Notes: generated by a model not told the origin, from the sequence alone. Counted from the stretch's first letter, positions 1 through 13,655 are shown. The stretch: 64,000 bases of DNA from Agelaius tricolor (GCA_023055355.1 JALJCS010000010.1:20041001-20105000), one strand, 5' to 3'. Made by a program: numbers and translations.

Positions 1-3000
1 GGCAACCTGGCTTCCCTTCATGTGGAGGCTCTCACTGAGAGCCTGTGCCAGCCCACCCTCTTGCTGCTGATGGGATGTGACAAGGTCACAGCTCACGCAG
101 CCTGGCTCCAGATGAATGCCCTAAGGAGGGAGCTAGCAGGACTCCCTCTCTTCCACCAGACACTTCTTCCTGTCACCTTTGGCACAAGAGCTTTCTTCCT
201 TGCAATTGCTGCTCCAAAACAGGGCAGTCGAACCCTTTTGTCCTATATCTGCCTCCTTATCACTCTGAATGGTTTGGGGGAGCTTGGATGGAGGATCCAA
301 CAGCTTGGATGGAGGATCCCGTGTGTAGGAACATCCATGCTACACCAGCTGCATGGATATCTTCAAGGACAGTGATACTGCTCTTCAGCTGCACTATACA
401 GGCAAATTAAACAGAGGGGGTGTGCTTTGTGTGCTATTGATACAGAGAGCATTACATACACAAGATGGATGTTACAGCCAGCATTTCTCTGTCTCTTCTT
501 AAACCCTACGGGTTCTCTTTCTGAGAGGTCACAATATTCTCAGTAGACTGAGAGGAGGTTGTCAGGGGAAGCTGGCAAAGCACATGTTCCTGAGAGGTGG
601 AGAGAGGCTTGGCCAGAATACTCCTTCAAAGAGCAGCCTCACTGCTAAAGAAGATGATGTTCTAGTACCTTTTCTTCCCAAGATGGCATTTTCCTAAGAC
701 AATGGTTGTTAACCCATGGGCATTCAGCTTACTGTTATCTGTAAAGACAGCCCATCACTCATGGTCAGCATCATCCACGTCAGCTGAACCATTTCCCTTA
801 TCTCAGACAAGAGTCTCTGGATAGATTCTCCTAGACATCTGGCCATGTTCCTCTCTCACAGGAGCTCCTCCTTCTCCCAACTGCAGGGCGCATGGGAAAG
901 GCAAACCAAGCTGTTGAGAAACCTAATCCAGCCATGTACAAACCCTTCCCACCCAGCACAACCTGGGCTCCCTGGGGACACAGGTCTCTGGATGATGCAT
1001 CCAAGCAGCTGCAACAGAGAGCCCAAAGGTGGTGACAATTGCATGTGCAACCAAAAATCAGACCAGTCCTGTACCTGCTGCACCCATGAATCAGGCAGGC
1101 TCCACACCGCAAAGGTGCATTCACAGTCAAGTCCTTTCAGTTGTTCCCTTACCCATGTTCCCCATCTGCCTGCAGATGTTTATACACATGACTTCATGCC
1201 ATTAGATGCCCAAAGCACAGCAAATTCAGTTGAGTGTCTTGGAGCCAGTAAAGGACCACACTTTGTAGACTCCCTGATGGCTTTATGGAGCAGTCAGGCA
1301 CTTTCCACTTGCATCAAGTAGTCAGCAGTCAGGGCAAAGCTGCCAGAGCAAAAGAAACCTGGCAGAGGTAGCTGCTTTCCACCTCAGTTTGGGGCCAAGA
1401 AAGCTCAGGTGCATGCATGGTGGCAACTCCAGTGGCCTTAGTACCCTTCACAGCTTTGACTCTGAGGCTTCTCCCTGATCTGCATGTATTCCCCAGAGAG
1501 ATGGATCCCCTCCCTGTCTCCATGGCAGATACCCTAGGCCACAAAGAAGAGAAGGGCTGTGGCCAGGGAAGGATGGGGAACATGGGGAATAGTGAGTGAA
1601 GACCATGACAGATGTAGAGAGGACAATTCCAATCACCACAGCCATGCAGGAAATGAACACAGAATTACCCCGCCTTTCTCTCCCCATGTCAGAAAGCTTA
1701 AGAATTTCAGGGGATTTATTTTACAACACAGATGAAAAGCTTTGGATTTCACCACAAGAGCAATGAGGAAAACTGTTTAACACTTAAAATGCCAGCATTT
1801 CTAGGCCAGTGGCATGTGAGAAGGAGAGCAGCATCTGTGACTCCACTGGATGCTGCTCCTCAGTGCTGACTGACTAGGGGATCCTGCTAACTGGTCACTC
1901 CAACTGGAGTGCAGAAGGACAGGATGGGAGAAGTGTCTCCTTTAACCCTGCCCATGACATTCCTGCTCCTTAGGGGGAATTGGAGAGCGAGTCACATCCT
2001 CTGTGTCAACCCCACATCCTGCCCACACTCCAGACACACAGGGAAACCATCATCTGTCACCGTGCCACAGCCCGGGCCTGCAGGGCCCCTCCTCCTGCCT
2101 GGGCACAGGACTCCCTGCAGCAGCCAAGCAAGGATGGCAGGGCACACACACACGGCTCCTCCACTCCCACCCTGCTGCAGCAAAGGCCTCATCCATCACA
2201 TCTCTGAGCCATGCTGCACAGCAGAGCTCCCATGGCAGAGGCACACACACATCTTTGTGCTGTACCACTCACTGGGGATGAAGGTTTTCTAATCTGACCC
2301 GCTTGGGATGTTGTGGGAGCAGAGCAGCAGCAGCACACTCCCCAGCAGCTCACTGTCCCTGGGGTCTGCAAGCAGAGGAGGGCACAGCACATGGGAAATC
2401 CTTCCACAGTGTCAAGCTGGCACAACTGGCCAAAACTATTCCTCCCTTGCAGAACCAGGATGGCAAGCGGGTTGAACCCTCCACAAAGCCATTTTGGTCT
2501 CCAGCATGCCAAAGGGGGAGCTAGGGGAGCTGTGAGGACCCATGGCATCCCCACCTAATCCCAAACACTGATCCACAGCTGAGTGTGATAATCTAAATGC
2601 TGCAAGCACAGCATGGGCGCCTGCTAAGGCAAGACCAAGAGCACACTGGGGTTTAAGCTATTCACTCTAAGACATGACATGCATCCCCTGGGACAAGCTC
2701 ATATTCTGCTGCTGCAGAAAGAAGTGAAGCAACTCCCTTCTACTCAGGCTTTCCCTCCCACTAAGAACCCCCATGGAGAAGGAGGAAGAGTGGCTGGGGT
2801 GCAGCAAATGCCAAACATTCCGGCTTTGGGGAAGTCACATTCCCTCTCTCCCACCCCCACTGCCTTTCCTGCAAAGCAGAGTCGGATGCTTTCCTGCACA
2901 CACTCACCCCAGTTCACCAGCCTTGCCTACCTTGTTTCGTCAGGATTAAAGTGATTTACAAGAGACGTGTGACTCTTAGAGAGACTCTGGCTCCAGGACT

Positions 3001-3859
3001 GCCCCTCAGCCCTTCCCTGGAAATCCCTGTTTCTTCAGATAATGGCAGAATCATGCCTGGACAGCGTCCTGGAGCTGGACAAAGCAGGCAGTTCTCTGAA
3101 GGGTGCTACTTGCTGAGGCGTGCACCTCTGGGCATCCCCTTTCCAGCCTCCCATTCCCATCAGTTCCTTCAGACTCCAAAGTGGCTACTCCTGTTGCAAG
3201 AGGCCAGGAGGTTCCTCCTGACAGAGGGGTGGGCATAAAGGCTGTGGTGAAATGGCCCTTTGGGAAACTCTGGCCTCCATCTGATTAGATACAGACGGCC
3301 CAGACTTCCAGGAGCAGCAGGTTAATCAGTTAATGGCTGGGGGATGCTGGCGATGCGCTGCCGCATGCTGTGGGGCAGCCCCAGCCGCACAGCCCGGGGG
3401 CAGCCACTCCTTCCTCTCTGCGGCCAGATCTGGGAAAACATCTGTTCTGATAAAGAAAGCGCTTCACCAGGGAGGGGGCAGGCCCGAGCCCATCAGCTAC
3501 TCCAGCCCAGCGACCACGGGCTGCTCCGGAGCGCTGCTAGCTCCCCCTCCGCACCCGTGACTCGCAAGGCCAGACACTGGGGTTAATGGCCTGGAAACCA
3601 TCTGGGGGCTGGAGGGGGCAGATGTGTCATGCCCCAAACAGGAGGCTTTCAGACCTCAGCGGCAGACCTCCAGAAGGCCCCGTCACCCCACAATGTCTGC
3701 CATGCCCACTGCCAATGCCACGGGCATCCACTGTCACCATGGGTCCAAAATGGGCTGCCCTGGCCTTGCACCCACCTGCCCCTCACAACCAAAGCCATCA
3801 CCAGGCTGGGCTGAAGACCCGTGTTTGCTCAGGCACGAAAAACGGCACGGAGAATTTCG
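1..3859. other. Intergenic sequence without recognised genes
   Basis: I see no conserved protein, RNA gene or transposon. Open frames are short and lack splice or homology support. A 21-base tandem duplication is at 281-319. At 3318-3336 the sequence GGTTAATCAGTTAATGG resembles an HNF1-type site with one extra base. Confidence 0.5.
281..319 (+). repeat. Tandem duplication, 21-base unit
   Basis: AGCTTGGATGGAGGATCC occurs at 281 and again at 302. Confidence 0.9.
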
Positions 3860-4870
3860 GAGCGTCTGGGCTGTGCCCGGCACCTGGCCCCGCGCACTCA
3901 GTGACTCGCTCCCCACGGCAGCACCGTGCCCGCACGGCCGTGTGCTCAGCCGGGGAGGGCACCGCGGCCAGGCGGGACCAGAGCCGCGGGTACAGTACGG
4001 GTCCGGCCTCGGGCAGCCGCTCTGCCCGCCGGCGTGACGGTGACTGGGCAGCGGCCCCGAAGGGCAGGGCGCTCCCGCCGCACGCTGCCCGCCTGCCCAC
4101 CGGCCCGGTGCCCCCGAGGCCAGCCGCTCTGAGACACACACATGCAGGCAGGAGCAGCCTCCGGACCCTGAAGTCGTTCCAGAGGATTAAGGAGCCAGCA
4201 CCGGGCAGCCATGACTATCATGCGACAAACCCTCTCCTCCCGCAAGCAGCCCCCGGTCGGCATTGCCGACACCGCACATCGGCCGGGCTCCGGCTCCCGC
4301 AGCCCCTTCAGCCCCTCGCTGGGTTGCGCGGTGCCGCGCCGGGCTGGGGAGCGCTCGGGGACAAAACCCTGCGCATCCCATCGCTCCAGAGAAAGTGCAG
4401 GCGGGACCGTCTCGGCGAGGGGGCAGCGGGGGCGCGGCGCGGCCCGCGGGGAGCGCACGTCCCACGGCCCCGGGGCGCTCCTGGCCCGGGCACGGCACCC
4501 CGATGCCCGTCTGAGACCCAATCCTGCCGGCCTCCGCCCGGCCCCCGCCTCTGCCAGCCCCGAGCGGGGCCGAGCCCGTCCCGCCGCTGCCCACCTGGCG
4601 CAGAGCGGCGTCCATCGGCGGAGCCCCCGCGGAAGCGCAGCCCCGGCTCTCAGCGCCGCACCGCCGCGGCCGGGCGGGCACGGCTCCCGGCCCCGCGCCG
4701 CGCTGGCTCCGCCTCGCCGGCCGCGGGCAGCGGGGAGCGGCCGGGCCGCCCGCTCCGCCCCGCTCCGCCCGCCCGGGAGTGCGGCTGCTGCGGCAGCGGC
4801 GGGGCCGTGCCCGTGCCGGAGCGCTCAGGAGCGGGATGAGAGTGGCGAGGAAGAGGAGAGCATCTCGAGA
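3860..4870. promoter_or_regulatory. Orphan CpG island
   Basis: Marked rise in C+G and CG dinucleotides compared with flanks, highest at 4.0-4.8 kb. CpG islands normally mark promoters, but no recognisable gene begins here. On the minus strand there is an ATG with Kozak-like context at 4615 followed after seven codons by CAG|GTGGGC. Overlapping open frames of 60-417 codons in all directions are effects of low stop-codon frequency. Confidence 0.7.
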
Positions 4871-7800
4871 GGAGGGGACTGAGAAGGGCTGGGGTGGGGG
4901 AGGCCCGAACGGCCGGTGCCACCCTCGGGCATGCAACGGGAACGGGGAACCACTGCTGTACACAGGCACAGGAGCCAAGTGTGGACCTTTGTAAGGACAA
5001 CTGATGTCACCCAGAACAGCAAACGTTTCGGGTTTGGGGCTCCTTCAGCAGACCACCATAGCATGATGCAGGGAGAGGGACCATTAACAGGAATCCTGAT
5101 AGAGCTTCGAAATGATGTCTCTGAGATTTGGAACAGGTGGCAGAGAGCAATACTCTGGGCAAAGTTTCTCCAAATCATAGTTCAAAGATAGAACTCGATC
5201 ACAGATCAAAGTGTGGCCAGATCATAGTTCACAAGTGCTCTGTGAAGGTGTTTCTTTCCATCAGAATTTATTTCTTTTTTCTGAAAGAAAGGAAATCTAA
5301 TGGAGGGATGTGGGGGAAGGGTTTTTAAATTTATTATTTTATAGTCAATAATGGGAGGGTTTTAAACTGCTTAAAACACAGAGAGGGTTCTGAGGTAGAT
5401 TGGCAGTATCTTGTTCAACATCTGCCACTGGACAGAGTCACACTGAGGCCACTGCCTTACCTGTGATGACCACCCCCACCACTCTTCCACCTTCACTCTC
5501 TGGGCCTTTTGGTAGTTTCCTGGTATATGAGTCACTGTCAATGTGTCCTTCCATTTTGATACCAAGTTATTGAGAGCTATCCTGAGCGTGACTATCCAGG
5601 CTATTTTGTACTTGTGTTGGATTAGTTTAATCTACACCACTTTCCCTGTCTTATGAAAGCACCATGCAAGATGGCACCAGAAGCCCAACTGCAGTTCTTA
5701 TCTCACATCTAATACCTCTATGCAGAAGGCCAATCGCTGTGTCAGAGAAGGGGATAGATCTACTCACAGTGTCCTTGACAGTCCTCCTTACAGCCACACA
5801 TTTGTTGCCAGGCTGTTTCTGCCACAGCCAGCTTTCTCCTCGCGGGAGGAGAGGGGATTCCTGCTGATGCTGTTTCTGCAGACAGTTTTGGCTGCTAAGC
5901 TTCTCAGTTCTGGCTGGTCACCAGGGGGCCGTGGAGCTCCTCACAACCACGGGAAAGTTGAGGAGCACATTTCTTTCTCCTCTATCTGCCTGCCAGCCAG
6001 CAGTCTCCACCAGCAAGCATCTCTGCCACCAGACATCCCCTCCCAGACTTCTCAGGAGAAACTCTGGCCATGGTTCCTGTCATCCAGGATAGAAGAGAAG
6101 GATACAACCTTTCAAAAGGGCAAGGTTTTTAGCGTTTACACTATTGTTGACTGACACTTACCAAGAGGAAAATGGAAGATGCCTTGACCCAGTCCTTAGA
6201 ACAAAGTAACTTTCCAACTCTTCAGTCAATAAACATTGGATTCCCCAAATGGGGCATCAGTGGCTGACGCTGTAAGCCCTATACTCAATCAGCTGAGTAG
6301 AAAAGGTGGGAAGAATCTTGACAAGAAACTTACACCTGAAATTTGTTCCTTTCTGCTACAGGATTAAAGCACTAGTCCTGCATTTGTACAGCCCAGTTGG
6401 AAACTGCAATCTCTGAACTGTTTCCTAGCTGGCTTTAGGTGCTGCTCCTGGGAAGGGCTGGCTGTGACCACCTACTGCTTCACAGAGCTTTGATAAGCAG
6501 GTGATTGCTGACTCACTATCACATGAGCCCCACTGTGCAGGAAAAGCCCAGGACCTCTCTCCAGCCCATCAGCCCCCCGCTCCTCCCCCCCAGCCTCGGG
6601 GCTGCCTCCTTCCCCAAACCTGGCACACTAGTGCTGACTGAGCGTTTGGCAGCAGTGTCAGCAACCCAGCGAGCTCCCGGCCCAGCTGCAGCCAGCACAA
6701 GAACCAGGATGCCATGGCTGTTCTCTGCCTGTCAGCAGAGTGCTGGGCTTGGGGACCAGGGCAGGCAGGTGCTGGTGGGTCTGAGCAGTGAGCTATCCCT
6801 GCATCCCTGAAAGGCAGCCGGCCCCGCACCCAGCCGTGGCAGCAGCAGACAGTGAGTCAGCTTCCTGCTGGGCTTTCCATGCCGAGGGAAGGTCGGCAGA
6901 GGACTGGCAGGAACAAGCTGAGGCAGGAATTCCTCCTGGACTCCAGACAATATCTTAATTTCCTCTTCTGCCACGGGTCTGGCACATTCCTGGGAGGCAG
7001 GCAGGCCAGCATGCCCCGCTGTGGGTGGGAAGATCTGACAGACTTGCTCTCCCATCAGCTGTGAAGGGACGAGCTGTGACACCTTGGCTGCAGGTCCTCA
7101 GTGGCTCATCAGAACTCTGCTCCTAGGGTGGAGGACTGATTTCCTCCACGGTCATCCCTGGGATGATCTCATCTGGGAGACTCAGCAGCAGAGGCAGGAT
7201 ACTTTGGACCAGACAAAGGCATAGGGAGGCACAGATGCAGAAGGGGAGCACCCGTTCTCTGCTGTGCATTGCCACCATCACAGCCCCCCCTGCCAGGCCC
7301 TGCTGCTTCACTGAGGCAAATTCTGCCTTGCACAAAGTACAGGACAGCCAGGAATGTGTTCACCAAAGATGGAGAACTACTGAGAACAGCAGCCAAAAAT
7401 CAAGCATGCCACCCACTGCCGGACCCTGATGCCAAAGCACTCTCCTAACACAGCCTGCATGTATGCAAGAGGAAGGGGACACACAGACCATGCAGTAGGG
7501 TGCAAACTGATCCTACAGTTCTGGCCCTTTCCTTGTCCTAGTTTCACAATTCCTTGAAATCAGCGTATAAATCAACATCTGCAAAGGGCAGGTCCTCTCT
7601 TCTCCCATTCTCACATTGTGGGTAGCCCAGCCACCCCTCAGACTTGGTCAGTCTGGCCAGGCCAGCTCAGGCTTGGGCTGCTTGAACTCAGCTCATGAAG
7701 CTGTGGATCCCTCCTGCAGCCCCATCCCCTGCAAAGTGACAATGGTGATGATCAAAGCTCTGCCGAAGCTCTCCCTGCCCGGGGCTGCTCCGAGGCTCTG

Positions 7801-10800
7801 TGACAGGAATTAGCCTGAGCTCCTTGGGGACAGGATCATGTTTGTACCAGATGTGTCCCTGTTCCAGAGGAATGTGATTAAGGATGTCTGGAGAGGCTTT
7901 CACAGGGTCACACCAAGCACTGCGGCACCTGCTCCCCCAGAGAGCAGAGCCTGAGAGGGAATCCTGCTCCTAAGGGAGCACGGTGTGGGCTGGGGAGGGT
8001 TTATTTGTCCTGGGCACCCTGCTGGCTCCTGTATCACTTCAGCCACCAGCAGTGAGCCCGTCTCATTGCAATACACAGCGCTGCCTCTGCACACTACAGA
8101 GCTCAGGACAAGGGTGGCTACACCCTTGCTTAGTCTGATCACAGTGGGAAAAGCTTCTTATCCCATCCAGGCACAGGAATGCCCTCCAGGGCTGCCCTTT
8201 CTCTGTAGGTCAGGAAAACAGGATGTCGTCTTCATTTTCAGCCTGAGCACAAAAGCAGATCACTGGAGCAGATGGGCCCAGAGGGTGGATGGTGGACACA
8301 TCCACCCCACTGTGACCATGTCCCTCTGAAGGACCCTCCTGAGCTTCATCACTGGGACAAGCACTACAGCTGGGACTTTCTACCAGCCCCATCTGCACTT
8401 GGCCATGCTGACAAGCCAAACCCATAATCGGGTATCTCCAGCTTTCTCTGCAGATAGCGGTCCTGCTTCTGTTCCTTCAGCCCAACCCTTCCTTCCTTTC
8501 CCTTCCACATCCCAGGCCACACATCCAGCTCCTGGAAGTGATGAGGTGAGGTTCCCTGCCACTGCTCCCTTTGTGCTGCTGCTGGTTTGCTTGGAGCCAC
8601 AGCAAATCTGTGTGTGGCTTTTACACCTTGGCCACGAGAAATGCAGCCCCAGTGATGAGACTTGTGAATGAGGGAGCTGAACAGCACCAGGCTATAATTA
8701 CAGTAGGAGCATGTGGGGAGAGGCCAGCCGAGCGCATCCATCTCATTTCCTCTCCTATTAAGTCTGCCCTGCTTTTGTTTGACCCAGACCAAACCTTGCT
8801 ATTAATGGCACAATGCTGTGGAGGTCACAGCTGATTCTGCTACAAGCAGCTTTGTGGATTCTGCTCAACTAAATGCATAAGCAGGGCTTTGCTTGCAGAT
8901 ACCATTACTCTGTGATTCATGCTGTAGAAAGTACGTCAGGCAGCTGTGGTGGAGGCAATTCCCAGACTGGGCTGTTTTGCCAGGGGAGCTCTTTGTCTCC
9001 TTCACAACCAGCAACCCAGGCGAGCAAGCAAGGAGGTTAAATGGTGTATCATTACCCCTGGCTGTGGCTGAATTCTGCTGATGGGTGCTGGTAGCCTGAG
9101 CTGTGCACGTTTCTTCTTCCTGATCTTGCCTGCAGAGTTTCAGCTTGCAAAATAATTTTTGTGCTGAAGGAGAGAGCTCTTCTCGCTGTGCACCTGCAGC
9201 CAAAACGATGTCAGTCCCTGCCCTGTTCTGTGCTTGTCCCTTTTAAGTCCTGGGAGGCAACCTGGGAGGCAACCTGAAATGCTGTGCTCCTGGACTAGTG
9301 AAGGAAAAAAGCAGGCATGGCTGTGCTAACACCTCCAGGGCCAAAAAGTGAGTGCAGCCCCAGTTCAGAGCACCAGTAGCTGGCCCCAGCATCTGGCCAG
9401 GTGTCTGTGCTGAGGAAGAGAGCCTGGCAGAGCAGGAGGCAGCCTCAGCCTCTCCCAGCCCCAGTGAGGCTGCTGTACTGTGTGCTGGAGGGGGGGACAT
9501 CCTCCAGGGACACTGGGCTGATGGATGAAGGAAATCATCCAGCTGGGCTCTTGCAGCAGAGATCACAAGGTCCCCCCTTCTCTGCAGAAATCACATGAGG
9601 AGGATTATTCTCCCATCCTGCTCAATGACAAGATCACATCTGGCAGCCCAGGGGGTCACAGAACAAAGTGGCAGGAGAGATGGGGGATGTTGTGCAGCAC
9701 TGATGCTCAGCACTTCTCCTTGTTCTGACTCCTGCATGGCCCCCTCTGAGCCAGGCAGGACACTCATGGGTGCCAGCCCACCTCCTTGCTGCTCCCTGCA
9801 GGGAAGAAGCTTTGGCAGTCACATTTCAGAGCTCAGGCTGAGCCTTCCCAGTCCCCACCTCACAGCAGCATTGCCTCCTCTCTGCATGGGAGCTCATGAG
9901 AGCCATCTCTGCCAAGCAAGACACAGCAGCTTGTGACCAGGTATATCTCAGATAAAAGTATGTACCTGGACAGGGGAACCTTACACAGGCACAGATTTGT
10001 CCCAGAAGTGACTCAATCACTGCTGCAAAGAGTTCCTTTGGAGACCAGTCCCAGCACAGGCACCTCAGAGAGCCAGAGGGCTGGAGAGCCTTGAGGGGAT
10101 GATGAGCTGGGAGGGATGGGGCAGGGGCACAGGGCAGCAGCCAGGAAGGAAACCTCCCAGGGAAAGGAGTGAAGGCCAGACAAATTACAGGAGCACTCAC
10201 CTGTATTGAAGAAACATGCTGTCTGAGCCTGTGCCCAGGATTCAGACATCCCTGCTAGGAAAATATCATTTGCTAAGACCTGTGTGAGGGAGAAGAGCTC
10301 GATGGAGCTTCATCTCTTCCCTGTAGTTCTGTGGCAATGTCTGTGGGCCCGGCAACTGGCTCTGGGAAAGGCTGGCTGCAGCACGAGGGACATGTCCAAA
10401 CCTGCTGTTCCCATGGGAAGGAAGGTTTGTGTCCATGCTTGGAGAGGGCAGGTTCCTCCCCTGGAGGTCAGCAGGCCCTGCTCAGCTCTTTCTTCTCTTC
10501 CTGGTGCTTCTCCTGGGGCTGGTGAGTCCCTTCTTTTGAAGGGACAAAGGGGAGGTGGATGGAGGGCAGCAGACCAGCAGACAGAGAGCATTGGGCTGGG
10601 GCCGTGGCAGGGATGTGCAAGGTCCCCAGTGTTCAGCAGCACTTGCTGAGGGTGGTCCTCAGCATCTGCAACAGCCAGCAGGACCCCAGCACCCCTGAGC
10701 TGGGGTTGCTCTTGGAGCTTCACACACAGCCATTGTCCTGCTCAGCATCAGCTCTGCCCTCCCCAAAATGGGGCAGTTCACATCTGAGCAAACCCACTTG

Positions 10801-11690
10801 TGCTGGGGATTGCAAACCAGAGCCACTCTCACTCCTGCCAATGTGAGGAATGCACTGTGCTGCCACCTCCTGCCATTGTTACCTGCCCCACACCCCCCAA
10901 ACCCCTCCTCATGGGGAAGAGGAAATAAGGTTTTCACATTTTATTGTAATGAAGTTTGAGTGTTTGAAAAGCAGAGACAAAACCCTCTGCAAGAACTTTC
11001 AGACAAGGAAAAGGGGAAACTTTGCCACTGGCCTTTGTTCACAGTTTTGTTGTAGAAATGGCTTTAGCTAGCAGTTTCCTTAACTTCCCAGCCACATAGC
11101 CATGTGAATGGTTGCCAGTGGTATCTGACAGAGGTGTGCCAGTCCCTCCTGGCTGCAGAGAACAAAAATAACTGGAGAAGATAACTTGAGTGTACTTGAA
11201 CCCAGGTGGCAGAAACAGAAACCCAAACAGTTTGCTTAAAAAACACAATTGCTTGAAATAATGTTGATAATTTTGGGAAAAGAACTTCTATTTTAAAGTC
11301 TCTGGACAGGTTTACTTTTGTAAAAATAAACCCCTTCTCATATAGCAAAGAGGGAGAAACTTCTGGTAGAAGTGCAGTCCTGGACTAGCATGAGTCCCCT
11401 ATGAGGGAGCAAGTGAACTCTAGCTCAATCCCAGACCACCCCCTGGAGAACTGGTGGCAAACAGGCAGGAGAATGTGTTTCTTGTGGTTCATGTGGTGAA
11501 ACATGGGGCTCGGCCTCCTGTTTCCAGCAGCCAGTGTGGAGGCTGAGTCCATAGTAACCACCCTGCTCAATGATGATGAGAGAAAGCCCACCTCCATGCT
11601 GGTAACATGGTGACAGCCCCTGCTCCAGCTGGGGCTTGCTACCTTGCTGGCTGTGGTGCGCAAGGAAGTTTTGTGCTGGGGAATTTCAAT
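4871..11690. other. Intergenic sequence downstream of SLC4A3
   Basis: No coding exon, RNA gene or clear transposon recognised. About 8.65-9.13 kb is AT-richer with TAATTA and ATTAAT words and might be a noncoding element. A 13-base GGGAGGCAACCT-type repeat occurs at about 9251-9277. Confidence 0.45.
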
Positions 11691-11759
11691 CCATTTCATT
11701 TATTGCCATTGGTGATAAAACCAGAAGCATAGAGCCAGAGGCACAGTTCCTGTGAAGAG

Positions 11760-11765
11760 TTTATT
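11760..11765 (-). terminator. Candidate polyadenylation signal AATAAA for SLC4A3
   Basis: TTTATT on the plus strand is AATAAA on the minus strand, about 1.9 kb past the stop codon, with a second copy at 11699-11704. No clear GU-rich element was identified. Confidence 0.4.
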
Positions 11766-12269
11766 GGTGTAGCTGTTTCCACTACAGTCAGAAGAGTCAC
11801 AATGCACAGAAACAACAGGCCTCCTACACTACACAGGGAGGACAGGACACACACGGCCACAGACACACAGAGACACTCGTCTCTCTGCCCCGGGCCCTGT
11901 AGGGGGCCAGGCTGTGGGCAGGACCTGCTGTGGGGGAGGCTTCTTTCTCTGATGGGATATTTCTGCAGCCTCCCGAGGAAGGCATTGGACCCTCCTGGTA
12001 ATGAAGCACCCACCATCTCTCGCAGGAGCCAGGCTGGTATGTGGGAATGGGGGCAGCATCTTCTCCCAAATCCAACGGTGAAGTGAGCATCCCAGCTTCC
12101 TCTGGAAGAACAGTCCAGCTCTGACCATCAGGAAGAGGCTGAGCTGCCTTTCTCTCCTGGAACTAAACTTGGAGTTTCCAGGGGGAGCAAGGGCACCATC
12201 AGTTTCTGGGCCAGCTCTGAACAAAGGCTGCCAGCTTGGGGACACCCCAGGAAATAGGTCTGTCAGGTG

Positions 12270-12497
12270 TGATACACAGCAAGTCCCACCTGAACACGAG
12301 GAAGAACTTTACTGTGCAGTGACTGAGCACTGCAACAGGTTGCCCAGAGAGACTGTGGAGTGTCCCTCCCTAGAGATATTGCAGAACTGTCTGGATACGT
12401 GCCATGTGCTCTGGGATGACTCAACTTGGGCAGGGAGGTTGGACCAGATGATCCACTGTGGTCTCTTCCAACCTGACCCATTCTGTGATTCTGTGGA
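12270..12497 (+). mobile_element. CR1 LINE, 3' end fragment
   Basis: The series GAAGAACTTTACTGTG, GCAACAGGTTGCCCAGAGAG, TGTGGAGT, GAGATATTGCAGAAC, GGTTGGACCAGATGATC and CTCTTCCAACCTGACCC follows the 3' untranslated part of avian CR1. It ends in ATTCTGTG repeated twice, the characteristic CR1 terminus. It is 5'-truncated, as usual for CR1, and lies opposite to SLC4A3. Confidence 0.93.
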
Positions 12498-13655
12498 GCT
12501 GCCCAGAGGTGATGGGGGCTGAGTGCCGGGCACCCTTAGTGCTGCTCCTTCCCACCTGGAGGACACTGCTGGACATGAAAGGCAATCTCAGTATGGCAGC
12601 AAAACTGGGGCTGGGGTTTCAGTGACTTCCTTGCAGGCTTGCAGGGAGCCAGACTCAGTGGATCACTGCACAGGGAAAGGGAGGGGACCCAAAGGACTGT
12701 TTTGTGCTGCAGCACTACATTTCTTGTGTAGCTTCTTAAATATGGTTTGTTCTCAGAGACAGGAATGTGGGGATCAGGAACTGGGACACAGCCCTGTGGT
12801 GAGTGTTTACTCTTGCAACCTCTGTGGAGGTACAGAATGGCAGAGGATTCCTCTTAATTCCTGCAAGAGGGCAAGCATTCAAGGCTTCTGAATACCTGTT
12901 TGTCTCCAGCCTTCCCTCCCTGTGCAGTTTGCCTTTGGAAATAAGGTTGGGAAAATTGAGAGGGAGAGGAGCCAAACAGCCTCTTCCATGTCAAGCAAGA
13001 GCTGAAAACAGTCATGTGGGAAGGTGACTGGACAGAAAACAGTCTGGAGGACTGGGTTAGGGTGCCAGTCCCTCTTTGCCTGTCTGCCAGGCTGCAGCAG
13101 CCTCGTGGGCCAGAAGCTGTGGCAGAGGCCCAGTGTGAGCACTCCTAGAAGGGGGCAGAGAGAGCAGGAGCAAGGCATCTGCCAGCTGAGTAAGGAGGTT
13201 GCTGGCCTGGGAGAAGAGGCAGCTTCTAGCCCATTCCTGTGAGTGCTCAGTGTCACATGCTGAGATACCCAAGCTACCCAAGCATCATGGTAGTGGAGGG
13301 GAATGCAGTGGCCCCAGCTGGCATGGTTCCCCTTCACCGCCTGGAGACCAGGCACAGGCTGCCTCCAGCAGGGAGGGGACAGACCCCTGACCCAGGGGCA
13401 CTCAAGACCCACACAGCTTTGGGATGTGAGAGGCATCTCTCAGCACACCAGGTCCAAGAGGAGAGAGACTCACAGCCTCTGCTGAGCGAGCGATGGGGCA
13501 GCCAGAGCCGGGCTGCATCCTGCAGGGCTATGGAACAGCCATTCATTGGTCCAGGCAAGAGACAGTGTGACTCATGGCAAGTCTCCAGTTAGTTCTTGGG
13601 AGGGGTGAGCAGGCCTGAGCCGCCTGTCTCACGAGCTGGGAGGGCAGCTCCCAGC

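Larger units (their letters stand above)
11740..13655 (-). other. SLC4A3: Probable SLC4A3 3' untranslated region
   Basis: No AATAAA or ATTAAA is visible on the gene strand between the stop codon and about 11.77 kb. The first candidates are AATAAA at 11765-11760 and again at 11704-11699. This would make a 3' UTR of about 1.9 kb that includes an antisense CR1 fragment. A non-canonical signal closer to the stop codon is possible. Confidence 0.45.

Noticed and set aside
3586..4839. 417-codon open frame and many overlapping frames on both strands
   Set aside because: They lie in the CpG island, where stop codons are rare; composition is Ala/Arg/Pro/Gly-rich, and several frames are open at once. 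No recognised domain.
12169..12522. 117-codon plus-strand frame
   Set aside because: It translates the CR1 3' untranslated end; no coding value.
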